DNA of 64,000 nucleotides from an uncultured Aquimarina sp. (GTDB taxonomy: Bacteria; Bacteroidota; Bacteroidia; Flavobacteriales; Flavobacteriaceae), in the NCBI GenBank assembly GCA_947493035.1, contig CANLOW010000002.1:62001-126000 (forward strand), in the 5' to 3' direction. Shown piece by piece: positions 42,929 to 52,375 of the stretch (positions are counted from its first letter, which is position 1; each line of letters opens with the position of its first letter). Position numbers and translations under genes: made by a program. The notes beneath the pieces were generated by a model that saw only the letters and a program-made list of their open reading frames with translations, did no database searches and was not told where the DNA came from.

Positions 42929-44329
42929 ATGAACCATTTCGTATATAAATTAAGCATACTATTTGTATTTCTATTTTTTTCTATTTTATCATGTAAAGAT
43001 GATGATGGTGAAGCTGAGGATAATGCTAGTCCTAGCGTTGTAGCTAAAGAAAGTTTGGATGCTGATGGATTGCCTAAAAAAACATTCGATGTACTCCTCC
43101 CCGCTTTTACCAGTAATAAAGAATACACTATTGATCTAGATCAGTGGGACATTCCTGCTAATAATACTAATGCCATCAAAACAACAGCGAATCTACAGGC
43201 TGCTATCGATTGGGCGCATGATGAAGATTACACGAAAGTAATTTTACCTGAAGGCCGATATTTAGTAGGTGAAGATGTAAATGAAATATACCAAGGAGGT
43301 ATTGAATTACATGGTGATACTGAATTTGTATTCAGCGATGGAGCTGTTTTATCGATCGATACTAATAATAAATGGAATTATTGTGTTATCAGCTTAAATG
43401 GAGATAATATCATTATTAGAGATGGAACCATTAAAGGAGATCGTGATACGCATATTTTCACGCCACGTGCTAGTGATCGTAAAACAGCTCATGATGAAGG
43501 ACATGGAATCTGTGTTTGGAATGAAAGCAACCAGGTGTTAGTCGATAATATGATCATTCAAAATGTGACTGGTGATGGCTCTTTGGTACTGGATGCACAG
43601 GATGTTACTTTCTCAAATAACACAATTTACAATAATAGACGACAAGGGATTTCAATAGTTGGAGGGGCTCGTATTGAAATAAAAGACAATGAAATACATC
43701 ATATTAATGGAGTATCTCCACAATTTGGTATTGACATTGAAGGTGCTGGTCGCTTAGACGAGGATATCTTGATTCAGAATAATTATTTCCACCATAATAA
43801 AGGAGGTGATGTTGTAAATACTAGTGGTAAAGATGTATACATTCTTGATAATGTAATGGAGCAAGGAGACGGAAATGTTTATGTCGATGGGCCTATTGTT
43901 AGCTGGCATAAAACGCACAATATTATTGCAAGGAATACCATTACTATGATTTCAGGTTCTGTAAATGGAAGATTAGGGTATATTCAGTATTCAAGTGGTG
44001 GAGACAAAGGACATAATCGTGTTACCTATGTACATGACAATGTTTGTAATAGTTGCGGTATGTATATGTATAAAAGTGCCGATGCGGATGTTCGTAACAA
44101 TAAATTTTTAGGATATTTTGTATCCTTTAGTGAATTTGATAATGTAATCTTAAAAGATAACCTAGTGACATTTTCAGAAGAGCATCCAAACTTAAGGTTT
44201 TGTTGGTCTTATCGTTTTAATGATGTTAAAGGGGTAGCTAGTGGAAATTTCTTAGGTGATCAACCAGAAGAAATTCCATTATCAGAAACAACTCCTTATA
44301 CTTTACAGTGTGTTTTAGACGGTTGGTAA
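42929..44329 (+). CDS. Beta-helix lipoprotein (pectate lyase-like fold)
   Basis: 466 residues. Lipoprotein signal ending LSCKDDDGE; then a right-handed parallel beta-helix: TANLQAAIDWAHDEDYTKVILPEGRYLVG at the start (the usual pectate-lyase-3 opening), and repeated rungs (DNMIIQNVTGDGSLVLDA, SFSNNTIYNNRRQGISIVGG, IQNNYFHHNKGGDVVNTSG). Likely a surface polysaccharide lyase, hydrolase or binding protein. The genes at each end belong to other functions, so no polysaccharide locus surrounds it. Confidence 0.78.
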   Translation: MNHFVYKLSILFVFLFFSILSCKDDDGEAEDNASPSVVAKESLDADGLPKKTFDVLLPAFTSNKEYTIDLDQWDIPANNTNAIKTTANLQAAIDWAHDEDYTKVILPEGRYLVGEDVNEIYQGGIELHGDTEFVFSDGAVLSIDTNNKWNYCVISLNGDNIIIRDGTIKGDRDTHIFTPRASDRKTAHDEGHGICVWNESNQVLVDNMIIQNVTGDGSLVLDAQDVTFSNNTIYNNRRQGISIVGGARIEIKDNEIHHINGVSPQFGIDIEGAGRLDEDILIQNNYFHHNKGGDVVNTSGKDVYILDNVMEQGDGNVYVDGPIVSWHKTHNIIARNTITMISGSVNGRLGYIQYSSGGDKGHNRVTYVHDNVCNSCGMYMYKSADADVRNNKFLGYFVSFSEFDNVILKDNLVTFSEEHPNLRFCWSYRFNDVKGVASGNFLGDQPEEIPLSETTPYTLQCVLDGW

Positions 44330-44332
44330 CAT

Positions 44333-45466
44333 CTAGTATTGTTGCCACCATTTGTTAGCAGTAGCATTGTTTTGATCTATATAAATGAAAGTTCCTATTT
44401 CCGGTGTTACTACCGAAACACCTAGATCTTCAGCCTTTTTACAAACACGCTCTATAGGATCTGTCCATGTATGCATGGATAATTTAAAAGATCCCCAATG
44501 AATCGGCATGATCTTTTTTGCATTGACATCTAGACCTGCCAATGCTGTTTCTTCGGGAAACATATGTATATCTGGCCACATTTCGCTGTATTGACCACAT
44601 TCTAACATTGCAAAATCGAAAGGCCCGTACTTCTCTCCTATTTCTTTAAAATGTTCGCCGTAGCCACTATCTCCGCTAAAGAATATATTCTCTGTGTCGG
44701 ACTGTATCACCCAAGAAGACCACAATGTTTTTGCTCGATCAGTAAGCCCTCTACCAGAAAAATGACGTGCTGGTGCACATTTGAATTTCAAATTACCCAA
44801 AGTTGCTTCTTGCCACCAGTCTAATTCTATAATACGCTCTTTAGGTACTCCCCACTTTCGGAGGTGTACACCTACTCCTAATGGAGTATAAAATAGTTTT
44901 ACTTTATCCTTTAATTTTTTAATAGAGCCATAATCTAAGTGATCATAATGATCATGTGAAATAAGTACAGCATCTAATTCTGGTATTTTTTCAATTTCAA
45001 TAGGCAATTCCTTACTAAAGCGCTTACTTCCTAACATCGGGTGTGGTGCAGCAACTTCTCCTAACATAGGGTCTATTAAAATGAGTTTTTTATCTATTTG
45101 CACTAAAAAGGTAGAATGTCCAAACCATATCAATCGAGTCTTTCCTTTGTAATTTGCAATAGCTAATGAATCTACTTGCTCAGATTCAATATTTTTAGAT
45201 GGAAATGTTTTCGGTTGCGGAGTGAAATAACTAGTAAGACTTTTTTTAATATCTTCGAAACTCATCGATGATCGAACTGGTTGTTTGTTTACAAAAATTC
45301 CATCTTTATGATTAATAGATTTGGCATAGACTTCTTGCTCTATTTCTGTAGCTTGTCCTCCGAATTCTGGACTCAAATTAATGAATAATACGACTATAAA
45401 AGCTAGAATGGCTATAATGATACCAATGCTTACTATTGTTCGTAATATATATCGTAAAAGCTTCAT
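44333..45466 (-). CDS. Metallo-beta-lactamase-fold hydrolase, NAPE-PLD-like
   Basis: 377 residues with an N-terminal membrane anchor (about 8-30). The fold is shown by IWFGHSTFLVQID, metal motif SHDHYDHLD at 170-178, ARHFSGRG, FFSGDSGYGEHF and PIHWGSF; this order is that of the NAPE-phospholipase D / UlaG-like branch. Likely a phosphodiesterase acting on a lipid or similar compound, facing the periplasm. Convergent with the beta-helix gene, three bases apart. Confidence 0.85.
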   Translation of the reverse strand: MKLLRYILRTIVSIGIIIAILAFIVVLFINLSPEFGGQATEIEQEVYAKSINHKDGIFVNKQPVRSSMSFEDIKKSLTSYFTPQPKTFPSKNIESEQVDSLAIANYKGKTRLIWFGHSTFLVQIDKKLILIDPMLGEVAAPHPMLGSKRFSKELPIEIEKIPELDAVLISHDHYDHLDYGSIKKLKDKVKLFYTPLGVGVHLRKWGVPKERIIELDWWQEATLGNLKFKCAPARHFSGRGLTDRAKTLWSSWVIQSDTENIFFSGDSGYGEHFKEIGEKYGPFDFAMLECGQYSEMWPDIHMFPEETALAGLDVNAKKIMPIHWGSFKLSMHTWTDPIERVCKKAEDLGVSVVTPEIGTFIYIDQNNATANKWWQQY

Positions 45467-45649
45467 TTATTTATTCGTTTTCTAGTTTTTAGCTCCTTTG
45501 TCTTATAAGAATTAGTATTTCAGTATTTTAATACTAAATCTCTAAAAACTTAATTTAATAGCACAAAGTAATAATATATAGTTTCTTGTCTGTTATCATA
45601 ACTACAATATATCGTTGTTCTATAATCTATTTTTTACCTTTGTCTTAGT

Positions 45650-46462
45650 ATGGAGAATATAATCATTAATAAGGAGAAGTGTCAAAGAATAAAAGGCTTT
45701 GACAGATACCATGTGAGTGAATCAGGTAGAGTATACAGAACTGATATTGATAAGAAAAGAACTTGGAGAACAGAAGGAAGAGAATATATAAATGAAAAAA
45801 AGATTCAGTTTATAGTTAGATCAGGTGAACTTAAAGGAGCGTATGTCAGTTTAGTTGATGATAAAGGTAAACTTAATAACGTTGCAGTATCCTCATTAGT
45901 TGCAATTGCTTTTGGTATAATTCCAAAAAAATTAAATAAGAAGAAAAAAGTTATTACTTATAAAGATGGTAATAAAAGGAATCTTCATTATTCAAATTTA
46001 GAAGTTAAAGATAGAGTTCATATTAATAGTAAATTAACGCTAAAAGATGTAAAACAGATCAAGAAACTTATCAAAGAAGAAGAAGTTCCTTTAAACAAAA
46101 TAGCTAAATTATTTGGTGTTTCTGAAATGCAAATAAATAGAATTAAAACTGGGGAAAATTGGGGAAATGGTAAACTAAAAATAAAGAAACCCAAAGCTCC
46201 ATTTGAAATAAAAGATGGAAGAATACGAAGATATATTTCAACTTTTGAAGCAACTGAAACCCCAATTAATGTAAGAAAAACTTTTAGTGTAAGACGTAAC
46301 CCTGAAAACCCTATCGATAATACGATTGTTGGAATCATTGAAGGATACAAACTCTCTTTAAAACATAAAAATATAACTAGGGCAAAAGAAATAGTTTTAA
46401 AGTTAAATGAATATTTCTTTGATTATAAAACAACAAAAAATACACTATCTAATAGTCTATAA
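45650..46462 (+). CDS. NUMOD4/HNH-like protein with helix-turn-helix
   Basis: 270 residues. The opening RIKGFDRYHVSESGRVYRTD is a NUMOD4 motif, as in phage and homing endonucleases. The HNH-type segment usually reading HxDGNKxNN..NLE is here ITYKDGNKRNLHYSNLE, with the first metal/catalytic His replaced by Tyr. Next comes a helix-turn-helix (VPLNKIAKLFGVSEMQINRI). Cleavage may be lost while DNA binding remains. No phage genes adjoin it; an orphan of mobile origin is likely. Confidence 0.55.
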   Translation: MENIIINKEKCQRIKGFDRYHVSESGRVYRTDIDKKRTWRTEGREYINEKKIQFIVRSGELKGAYVSLVDDKGKLNNVAVSSLVAIAFGIIPKKLNKKKKVITYKDGNKRNLHYSNLEVKDRVHINSKLTLKDVKQIKKLIKEEEVPLNKIAKLFGVSEMQINRIKTGENWGNGKLKIKKPKAPFEIKDGRIRRYISTFEATETPINVRKTFSVRRNPENPIDNTIVGIIEGYKLSLKHKNITRAKEIVLKLNEYFFDYKTTKNTLSNSL

Positions 46463-46601
46463 ACAACATTCAAAACGTTTAAAAGATTTAATCCTGCATT
46501 GTGGGTCAAATTCTCCTAGGCTTATCTCGCAATTCTAACAAAAGTAATTTTTAGCTACATACTAGTATTCTTGCATCTAGATAGTTGATTATGATCAAAT
46601 A

Positions 46602-46637
46602 AAAACTCCGATAATCAATTAAGACTATCGGAGTTTT
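46602..46637 (-). terminator. Rho-independent terminator after ilvC
   Basis: Arms AAAACTCCGATA (46602-46613) and TATCGGAGTTTT (46626-46637), 12-base loop; on the minus strand it ends in a T run, 26 bases after the ilvC stop. Confidence 0.85.
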
Positions 46638-46663
46638 AAATATTTAAAAAAGACTATCTAAAC

Positions 46664-48139
46664 TTATACGATAGGCTTCATTGCAGTCATTGCTTCACGT
46701 AATTCTTCACCGATGATTTCGATAGAATGGTTACGGATCTCATCATTAATTTCGATCAATTTAGCATTACTTACACCAGCTCCATTGTCTTTAGCGTAAG
46801 GCTTACCAATAATATCTGTAGATACTTTAGACATAAAGTCTTTTAATAAAGGCTTACATGCATGGTCAAATAAGTAACATCCATACTCAGCAGTATCAGA
46901 GATTACACGGTTCATTTCGTATAATTTCTTACGTGCAATTGTATTTGCAATTAATGGGGTTTCGTGTAAAGACTCGTAGTAAGCAGATTCCTCTACAATT
47001 CCTACTTGTGTCATTGCTTCGTAAGCTAACTCAACACCAGCACGAACCATAGCTACCATTAATACACCATTGTCGTAGTACTCTTGCTCGCTAATTTCAA
47101 CATCTCCTGCTGGAGTTTTCTCGAAGTTAGTTTCAGCAGTAGCAGCTCTCCAACCTAATAAGTTTTTATCATCATTAGCCCAGTCTTCCATCATTGTCTT
47201 AGAGAATTCTCCAGTAATGATATCATCCATGTGCTTATTAAATAATGGACGCATAATGTCTTTCAATTCTTCCGATACTTCGTAAGCTTTGATTTTAGCA
47301 ACATTACTTAAACGATCCATCATGTTAGTGATACCACCATATTTTAATCCTTCAGTGATAGTTTCCCATCCGTATTGGATTAATTTAGAAGCATAACCAG
47401 CATCGATTCCTTCTTCAACCATCTTATCGAAACATAAGATAGATCCTGTTTGTAACAAACCACAAAGGATAGTTTGCTCACCCATAAGGTCAGACTTAAC
47501 CTCTGCAATAAAAGAAGAAGCTAATACTCCTGCTCTATCACCACCAGTACCAACAGCATAAGCTTTTGCTTCAGCCCATCCTCTGCCTTCTGGATCATTT
47601 TCTTCGTGTACAGCGATTAACGTTGGTACACCAAATCCTCTTTTGTACTCTTCACGTACTTCAGAACCTGGAGACTTAGGCGCTACCATGATTACCGTTA
47701 AGTCTTCACGAACTTGCATTCCTTCTTCTACGATATTGAAACCGTGAGAGTATGTTAATGTAGCTCCTTTTTTCATTAATGGCATAACAGCCTTCACTAC
47801 ACTAGTGTGTTGCTTATCCGGAGTTAAGTTAATTACCACATCAGCAGTAGGGATTAACTCTTGGTAAGTTCCTACTGTAAATCCGTTTTCAGATGCATTT
47901 AAGAAAGACTGACGCTTTTCAGAAATTGCAGCATCACGTAATGCGTAAGAGATATCTAAACCAGAATCTTTCATGTTCAAACCTTGGTTTAAACCTTGTG
48001 CTCCACAACCAACAATTACAATCTTTTTACCTAAAAGTGCTTTTACACCGTCAGCAAATTCCGAAGAATCCATAAAGCGACACTTCCCTAATTGTGTTAA
48101 TTGCTCCCCTAATGTTAAGGTGTTAAAATAATTTGCCAT
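46664..48139 (-). CDS. ilvC: Ketol-acid reductoisomerase (class II)
   Basis: 491 residues, the long class II form. NADPH-binding loop [17 protein letters not shown] near residue 36, then [28 protein letters not shown] and the knotted C-terminal domain with [18 protein letters not shown] and [28 protein letters not shown]. It converts acetolactate or 2-aceto-2-hydroxybutyrate into the dihydroxy acid in branched-chain amino-acid synthesis. None of the other ilv genes lies in this window, so ilvC is expressed on its own (promoter 48173-48180, terminator 46602-46637). Confidence 0.97.
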   Translation of the reverse strand: MANYFNTLTLGEQLTQLGKCRFMDSSEFADGVKALLGKKIVIVGCGAQGLNQGLNMKDSGLDISYALRDAAISEKRQSFLNASENGFTVGTYQELIPTADVVINLTPDKQHTSVVKAVMPLMKKGATLTYSHGFNIVEEGMQVREDLTVIMVAPKSPGSEVREEYKRGFGVPTLIAVHEENDPEGRGWAEAKAYAVGTGGDRAGVLASSFIAEVKSDLMGEQTILCGLLQTGSILCFDKMVEEGIDAGYASKLIQYGWETITEGLKYGGITNMMDRLSNVAKIKAYEVSEELKDIMRPLFNKHMDDIITGEFSKTMMEDWANDDKNLLGWRAATAETNFEKTPAGDVEISEQEYYDNGVLMVAMVRAGVELAYEAMTQVGIVEESAYYESLHETPLIANTIARKKLYEMNRVISDTAEYGCYLFDHACKPLLKDFMSKVSTDIIGKPYAKDNGAGVSNAKLIEINDEIRNHSIEIIGEELREAMTAMKPIV

Positions 48140-48172
48140 TATTTATAAGTATTTATGTCTGTAAAATTTGGG

Positions 48173-48180
48173 CAAATATA
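48173..48180 (-). promoter_or_regulatory. ilvC promoter -7 box
   Basis: TATATTTG on the minus strand, followed by C, an exact TAnnTTTG match 34 bases upstream of the ATG. No matching -33 TTTG. Confidence 0.5.
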
Positions 48181-48484
48181 GTAATAAGTTAATAGTTGTT
48201 CGTAGTTAGTGGTTAGGAATTAATAGGGTAAGATTATTTAGAAGCTAAATCTTAGTTAAAAAAGATAGGTAATGGAATCAAAAGGTGAAAAATTAACGAA
48301 TAAAAGCAATAAAAAAATTACTTATAATCATTAAGGGTAAGGTTGATATTTGTCTATTATTACAATTTAATTTCTAATATATTTCAATTCATAATGATGA
48401 ATAAAAGTTCCTAATAGCTTCGCTCATGGTAGTAACTATTGCGTTTTAATAAAAATAAAGAATCAAAAAGTATTTTCAGCTAGT

Positions 48485-48515
48485 AAAAAACCTCCATTTC
48501 TAACAGAGGTTTTTT
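48485..48515 (-). terminator. Rho-independent terminator after the six-gene lipid operon
   Basis: Arms AAAAAACCTC (48485-48494) and GAGGTTTTTT (48506-48515), 11-base loop; T run in the minus direction. Lies about 100 bases beyond the last gene. The rest of 48181-48484 holds nothing recognisable. Confidence 0.75.
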
Positions 48516-48613
48516 AACTCATGATTTAATTCTGAACAAATTCTCTTGAAGCATTAGTATATGCTAAGACTGCTTGGGGTATTTTTATTGAATGAATTCT
48601 TTATACTTAAAAA

Positions 48614-50308
48614 CTAAGCTATTATTTCAGCCAAAGAAACTGTAAAGATTCCAAAATCATCAATAAGCATTTGTTTCTTTTCAATATTGTGATAGGCCAT
48701 TATCTTATCTAATTCTTTTTGAGAACGTCTTCGCATTACCCAATCTTTCTTTTGATGGCTATTTAGGACATAAGCAATCATTTTTAATTGCGGATGCCAA
48801 GGTTGTCCCGTATAAATAACCGTTGCTTTTTCTGCTGCAATGGATGTTATACCTTTTAAAGCTTTATTTGCCATTTCATTATCACCAAAAAGTTCTAAAA
48901 TACCTGAGACAATGACAATATTCGGTTCGAAACCTATCTTTCTGTATGTACTAGGATCAAAGCAATCGTAATTGGTAAAACGTACATCCTTGTAATTCTT
49001 TGCATGAATGACTTTTTCTCCAATTTCAATATTGTTTTGTACAAACTCATTAATTACAATTTTCGCATTGGGATACTTGCTCTTGATGTCGAAAAGATAA
49101 TTGCCTGTACCACCTGCAATATCTAGAATTTTAATGTCTTGACCTTCTTTTTTCAAATTTTCAATCTGCTTATCAATAAGTCGTAACAAATGTTGTTTTC
49201 TTATACGTATACCCCGCCAACCTATTGCCTCTAAATAGTTTTTATCCATAGCTTTACCAAAACCAAATTTCCCTTTGGGAGTATTGTGGTAAACGTAATC
49301 TAAAGAAGCACCCGAATCAAAGCCATGTTCGATACCAATGGCCATTCCATTACTAACTTTACCTATTTTGCTTAAAGACCATTTTTGAAATTTGAAATTA
49401 AGATTATTCCCTTCTTTATTTTGTAAACTTTTATGTTCTTCTATTGAAAAATGATCTGGTTCTAGGTTTACTTTTTTTATTGGACTGCTAAAACTTCTTT
49501 TGGCAAAATCTTTTATTTTATTGTATACTAACTCTTTATCTGTTTCGAATAAAATACCATGAAAAAAGTCAGGTAACACCTCATATTCTTTTATATCAGT
49601 ATCTAATCTATCAAAAAACAATTTCTGATCTTTATTAAAAACCACTTTATCTTTTTCTGCTGCTAAAATTAATGTAGGAGTATCTATCGCAGCTGCGTCT
49701 TCAACCAAGCGTTTACCTGAATCAGCCAAATTTATTAATAATCTAGCGTCTATAGATCTTGTTATTAAAGGATCATTATCATAAGCTTTTTGTTGTTCAA
49801 CATCATGTGTAAGCATTGTTGATTTTACATAACTTTTGATAATCAAGTTTTTATTCAACTTTGTTCCTAAAGTAATCATTTCATTAGCTAAAGGAACTAT
49901 TAAATTTATTCTAAAAGCTGGAGCCAACAGTGCCATACCCGCAATATTAGGTGCATAGTCGTGTACCCATGCCGAAGCAATTACCCCTCCAATACTATTT
50001 GCTAAAAGAAAAACATCTTTTGGTTTAACTGTATAATGCGATGATAAATAATGAACGAAAGCATCTAAATCTCTAACATAGTCCATAAGGACAGATGATG
50101 TTTTGGTCTTTGTATACCCATGTCCGCGAAGGTCAAAAGCAAAAATATTATATGTTGCAAACTGTGGTGATGTCGAAATGTCATGTAATCTTTCAGAATG
50201 CTCATGCCCACGATGAATTATAATAATGCTTTTTTGTGATGAATTAAAATTACGTTCTCGATAAAAAATTTCATTTCCATCAAAGCTCTTAAAATAACCT
50301 GTGTTCAT
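48614..50308 (-). CDS. Bifunctional alpha/beta hydrolase / SAM methyltransferase (YnbC-like)
   Basis: 564 residues in two parts. N-terminal serine hydrolase (about 1-270): IIHRGHEHSERL, DLRGHGYT, nucleophile in LLANSIGGVIA with Ser105 (the first Gly of GxSxG is Ala), LILAAEKDKV, and DFFHGILFE with the His. C-terminal class I methyltransferase (about 330-560): DIAGGTGNYLFDI (motif I), NEFVQNNIEIG, YDCFDPSTY, VIVSGILELFGD. The same fusion is E. coli YnbC. Last gene of the operon, overlapping its neighbour by four bases. Possibly removes an acyl group and methylates a lipid head group; inferred from the neighbourhood only. Confidence 0.8.
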   Translation of the reverse strand: MNTGYFKSFDGNEIFYRERNFNSSQKSIIIIHRGHEHSERLHDISTSPQFATYNIFAFDLRGHGYTKTKTSSVLMDYVRDLDAFVHYLSSHYTVKPKDVFLLANSIGGVIASAWVHDYAPNIAGMALLAPAFRINLIVPLANEMITLGTKLNKNLIIKSYVKSTMLTHDVEQQKAYDNDPLITRSIDARLLINLADSGKRLVEDAAAIDTPTLILAAEKDKVVFNKDQKLFFDRLDTDIKEYEVLPDFFHGILFETDKELVYNKIKDFAKRSFSSPIKKVNLEPDHFSIEEHKSLQNKEGNNLNFKFQKWSLSKIGKVSNGMAIGIEHGFDSGASLDYVYHNTPKGKFGFGKAMDKNYLEAIGWRGIRIRKQHLLRLIDKQIENLKKEGQDIKILDIAGGTGNYLFDIKSKYPNAKIVINEFVQNNIEIGEKVIHAKNYKDVRFTNYDCFDPSTYRKIGFEPNIVIVSGILELFGDNEMANKALKGITSIAAEKATVIYTGQPWHPQLKMIAYVLNSHQKKDWVMRRRSQKELDKIMAYHNIEKKQMLIDDFGIFTVSLAEIIA

Positions 50309-51615
50309 ATATCAAATGTTTTTAAAAAATACTGTGTATAATTCCGAATAACTGCTTTTTTATGCCTGTGTGTTACTTTTATAACGGACTCGCTTATAGA
50401 TAAAGATAGTATATTTTGAACTACAAGGATTGCTATAAATGTACTTCTACTGAGCCCCATGGTACAGTGTATAACTATCCTACCGTCATTTGTTAGTGTG
50501 TGGTACTTTTCTGAAATTTCAATTATTATATTTCTGATTTTGGATGTACTAATACCACCGATATCTAATAAAGGAAAAGCAATATATGGAGACTGGTCTT
50601 TTATCCATTTATGTTCTTCTAATTCTGCCGAAAAATCATACACAAAAGTATTGGCATCAAATTTAAAATATTGAATTTCCTTTTTACCTAATCTTGAAGA
50701 AATATACATTTTGGGTAAAACAGCTATAGGTTTTTTAACTGTTCTCAAAAATTTCCAGAAAAACCAATAAATGGCTAAATATGGAAAATAGAAAACCTTT
50801 TTATACCATTTAATGATTCCTTGCTGGTCTTTTAAAAAGTGAACGTTATTTTTTTCATAGTGAAGCCCTATCAAAAAAATAACCACTACAAACCAAGTCA
50901 AGACTAACCAATAAAGGCTATAAAATTCAGATAATAGTAGACTTGTCAAGCAAAGTATCCACCCCGTAGAGTAGTAATAGTTAGAAATATGAAAGTTTCT
51001 TAATTCATATTTATTACCATATTTGGGAAATATTATAAAAGATATATGAGCTAAAATAGCGCCTGTCAAAATATCTAATAAATGATGTTGATATGTAGTT
51101 AATGTAGACACTCCTAACAAAAAAAGCCATATACCTATTCCTTTTTTCCAAGTTGATTTCCTCTCTTTATAAACAGTCCAAAAGACAAAAGCAAAAGCAA
51201 TATGCAACGATGGTGCTTCATTAAATGGTGAATCTACTTTAGTTATAAATTGAAACAAAAAATTCAGTACACTATTATTTACCTCTGGCCTTTCTAAAGA
51301 AAACTTCAAAGGATATACAAGATAACTTAAACCTGCTATTACCGTTATAAATAGTATCCTTTTCGATAATACTTTTAGATCTCCCAAAGTATTACAACAG
51401 AAAAAAACACTCACAAAAAAAACACCACTTGTTAAATATGGTATAATGGTAATTGGTAAAAAGGGAATATGACTTTCAATATTAAATACAAAAGAGGAAA
51501 CATTAGAAAGTGTGGACGTATACCAAGCTGAAGCATTATAAACTGTAGAAAAAACAACAGCACAAAATATGACATATATAATTTGAGCTTTAAGCTCTAT
51601 TTTTTGTTCATCCAT
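50305..51615 (-). CDS. PAP2 / dual-specificity phosphatase membrane protein (YnbD-like)
   Basis: 436 residues. About eight membrane segments with PAP2-type motifs (SLHIAFAFVFW and TTYQHHLLDILTGAILAH), then a cytoplasmic tyrosine/dual-specificity phosphatase domain with the P-loop HCTMGLSRST (Cys384, Arg390). Combining an acid phosphatase membrane domain with a Cys-based phosphatase is the hallmark of YnbD. Likely dephosphorylates a lipid phosphate made by the upstream phosphatidyltransferase. Overlaps the SDR gene by 19 bases and the hydrolase-methyltransferase by four. Confidence 0.82.
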   Translation of the reverse strand: MDEQKIELKAQIIYVIFCAVVFSTVYNASAWYTSTLSNVSSFVFNIESHIPFLPITIIPYLTSGVFFVSVFFCCNTLGDLKVLSKRILFITVIAGLSYLVYPLKFSLERPEVNNSVLNFLFQFITKVDSPFNEAPSLHIAFAFVFWTVYKERKSTWKKGIGIWLFLLGVSTLTTYQHHLLDILTGAILAHISFIIFPKYGNKYELRNFHISNYYYSTGWILCLTSLLLSEFYSLYWLVLTWFVVVIFLIGLHYEKNNVHFLKDQQGIIKWYKKVFYFPYLAIYWFFWKFLRTVKKPIAVLPKMYISSRLGKKEIQYFKFDANTFVYDFSAELEEHKWIKDQSPYIAFPLLDIGGISTSKIRNIIIEISEKYHTLTNDGRIVIHCTMGLSRSTFIAILVVQNILSLSISESVIKVTHRHKKAVIRNYTQYFLKTFDI

Positions 51616-52352
51616 TTTGCTTTCTTATACATGATTAAATCTAAAAAAGAGGAAGGTAAAATAGATAAACTCACCATTAACCATTTCATTTTACTTGGAA
51701 ATATAATTTCTCTTTTTCTGTCTTCAATTGCTTTTACAATAATAGAAGTTGCTGTATCTAAATCTATTAAAAATATTTTTTTACTTAAATCTTCATTATT
51801 TAGTGCTCTTAACTTAGAAGTATCTATATAACCTGGAATAATAGTAGTTACTGAAATACCAAATGGTTTTAACGCATGGTAGTAGGCATTTGCTATTTGA
51901 ATTACAACTCGTTTTGTTTTTGAATACAAGCTAGAATTCTCATGATCTAGAATACCCGAAACTGAAGCAATAACTGCTATCGATCCTAATTTTTGAGAAA
52001 TCATTGTATCGCAAGCAATTTCAAAGAAATTAACCGTTCCTGAAATATTAATATCAAGCATTTGTTTTGCTTCACTAAATGTTATGTTTTTGGTAACATC
52101 ATCGGCATAACTTCCCGCACAATTAATAAAAAGATCTATATTATCATTTTCATTTAAAAAAGATTGAACTGATTTTTCAAGTTCTTCCTTATTAGAAACA
52201 TTTACTTTGAAGGCTTTTAAGTTTTCGGGTGAACTATCTGCTATTCTCTTTATATTTCTACCACAAACAGCTACATCATTACCTTTTGACAAATAATAAA
52301 GTGCTAAAGAATAGCCAACACCAGTAGTTCCTCCTACAATAAAAACATTCAT
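51597..52352 (-). CDS. Short-chain dehydrogenase/reductase
   Basis: 251 residues, Rossmann fold: NVFIVGGTTGVGYSLALYYL (TGxxxGxG variant), NCAG, IASVSGILDHENSSLYSKTK with catalytic Ser, Tyr and Lys, then IPGYIDTSKL. The C-terminal hydrophobic segment (KMKWLMVSLSILPSSFLDLIMY) recalls 3-ketosphinganine reductase-type SDRs and suggests membrane contact, i.e. a lipid substrate. Not present in E. coli ynbABCD. Confidence 0.85.
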   Translation of the reverse strand: MNVFIVGGTTGVGYSLALYYLSKGNDVAVCGRNIKRIADSSPENLKAFKVNVSNKEELEKSVQSFLNENDNIDLFINCAGSYADDVTKNITFSEAKQMLDINISGTVNFFEIACDTMISQKLGSIAVIASVSGILDHENSSLYSKTKRVVIQIANAYYHALKPFGISVTTIIPGYIDTSKLRALNNEDLSKKIFLIDLDTATSIIVKAIEDRKREIIFPSKMKWLMVSLSILPSSFLDLIMYKKAKWMNKK

Positions 52353-52375
52353 ATATTAAAATAAATTCTAACGAT

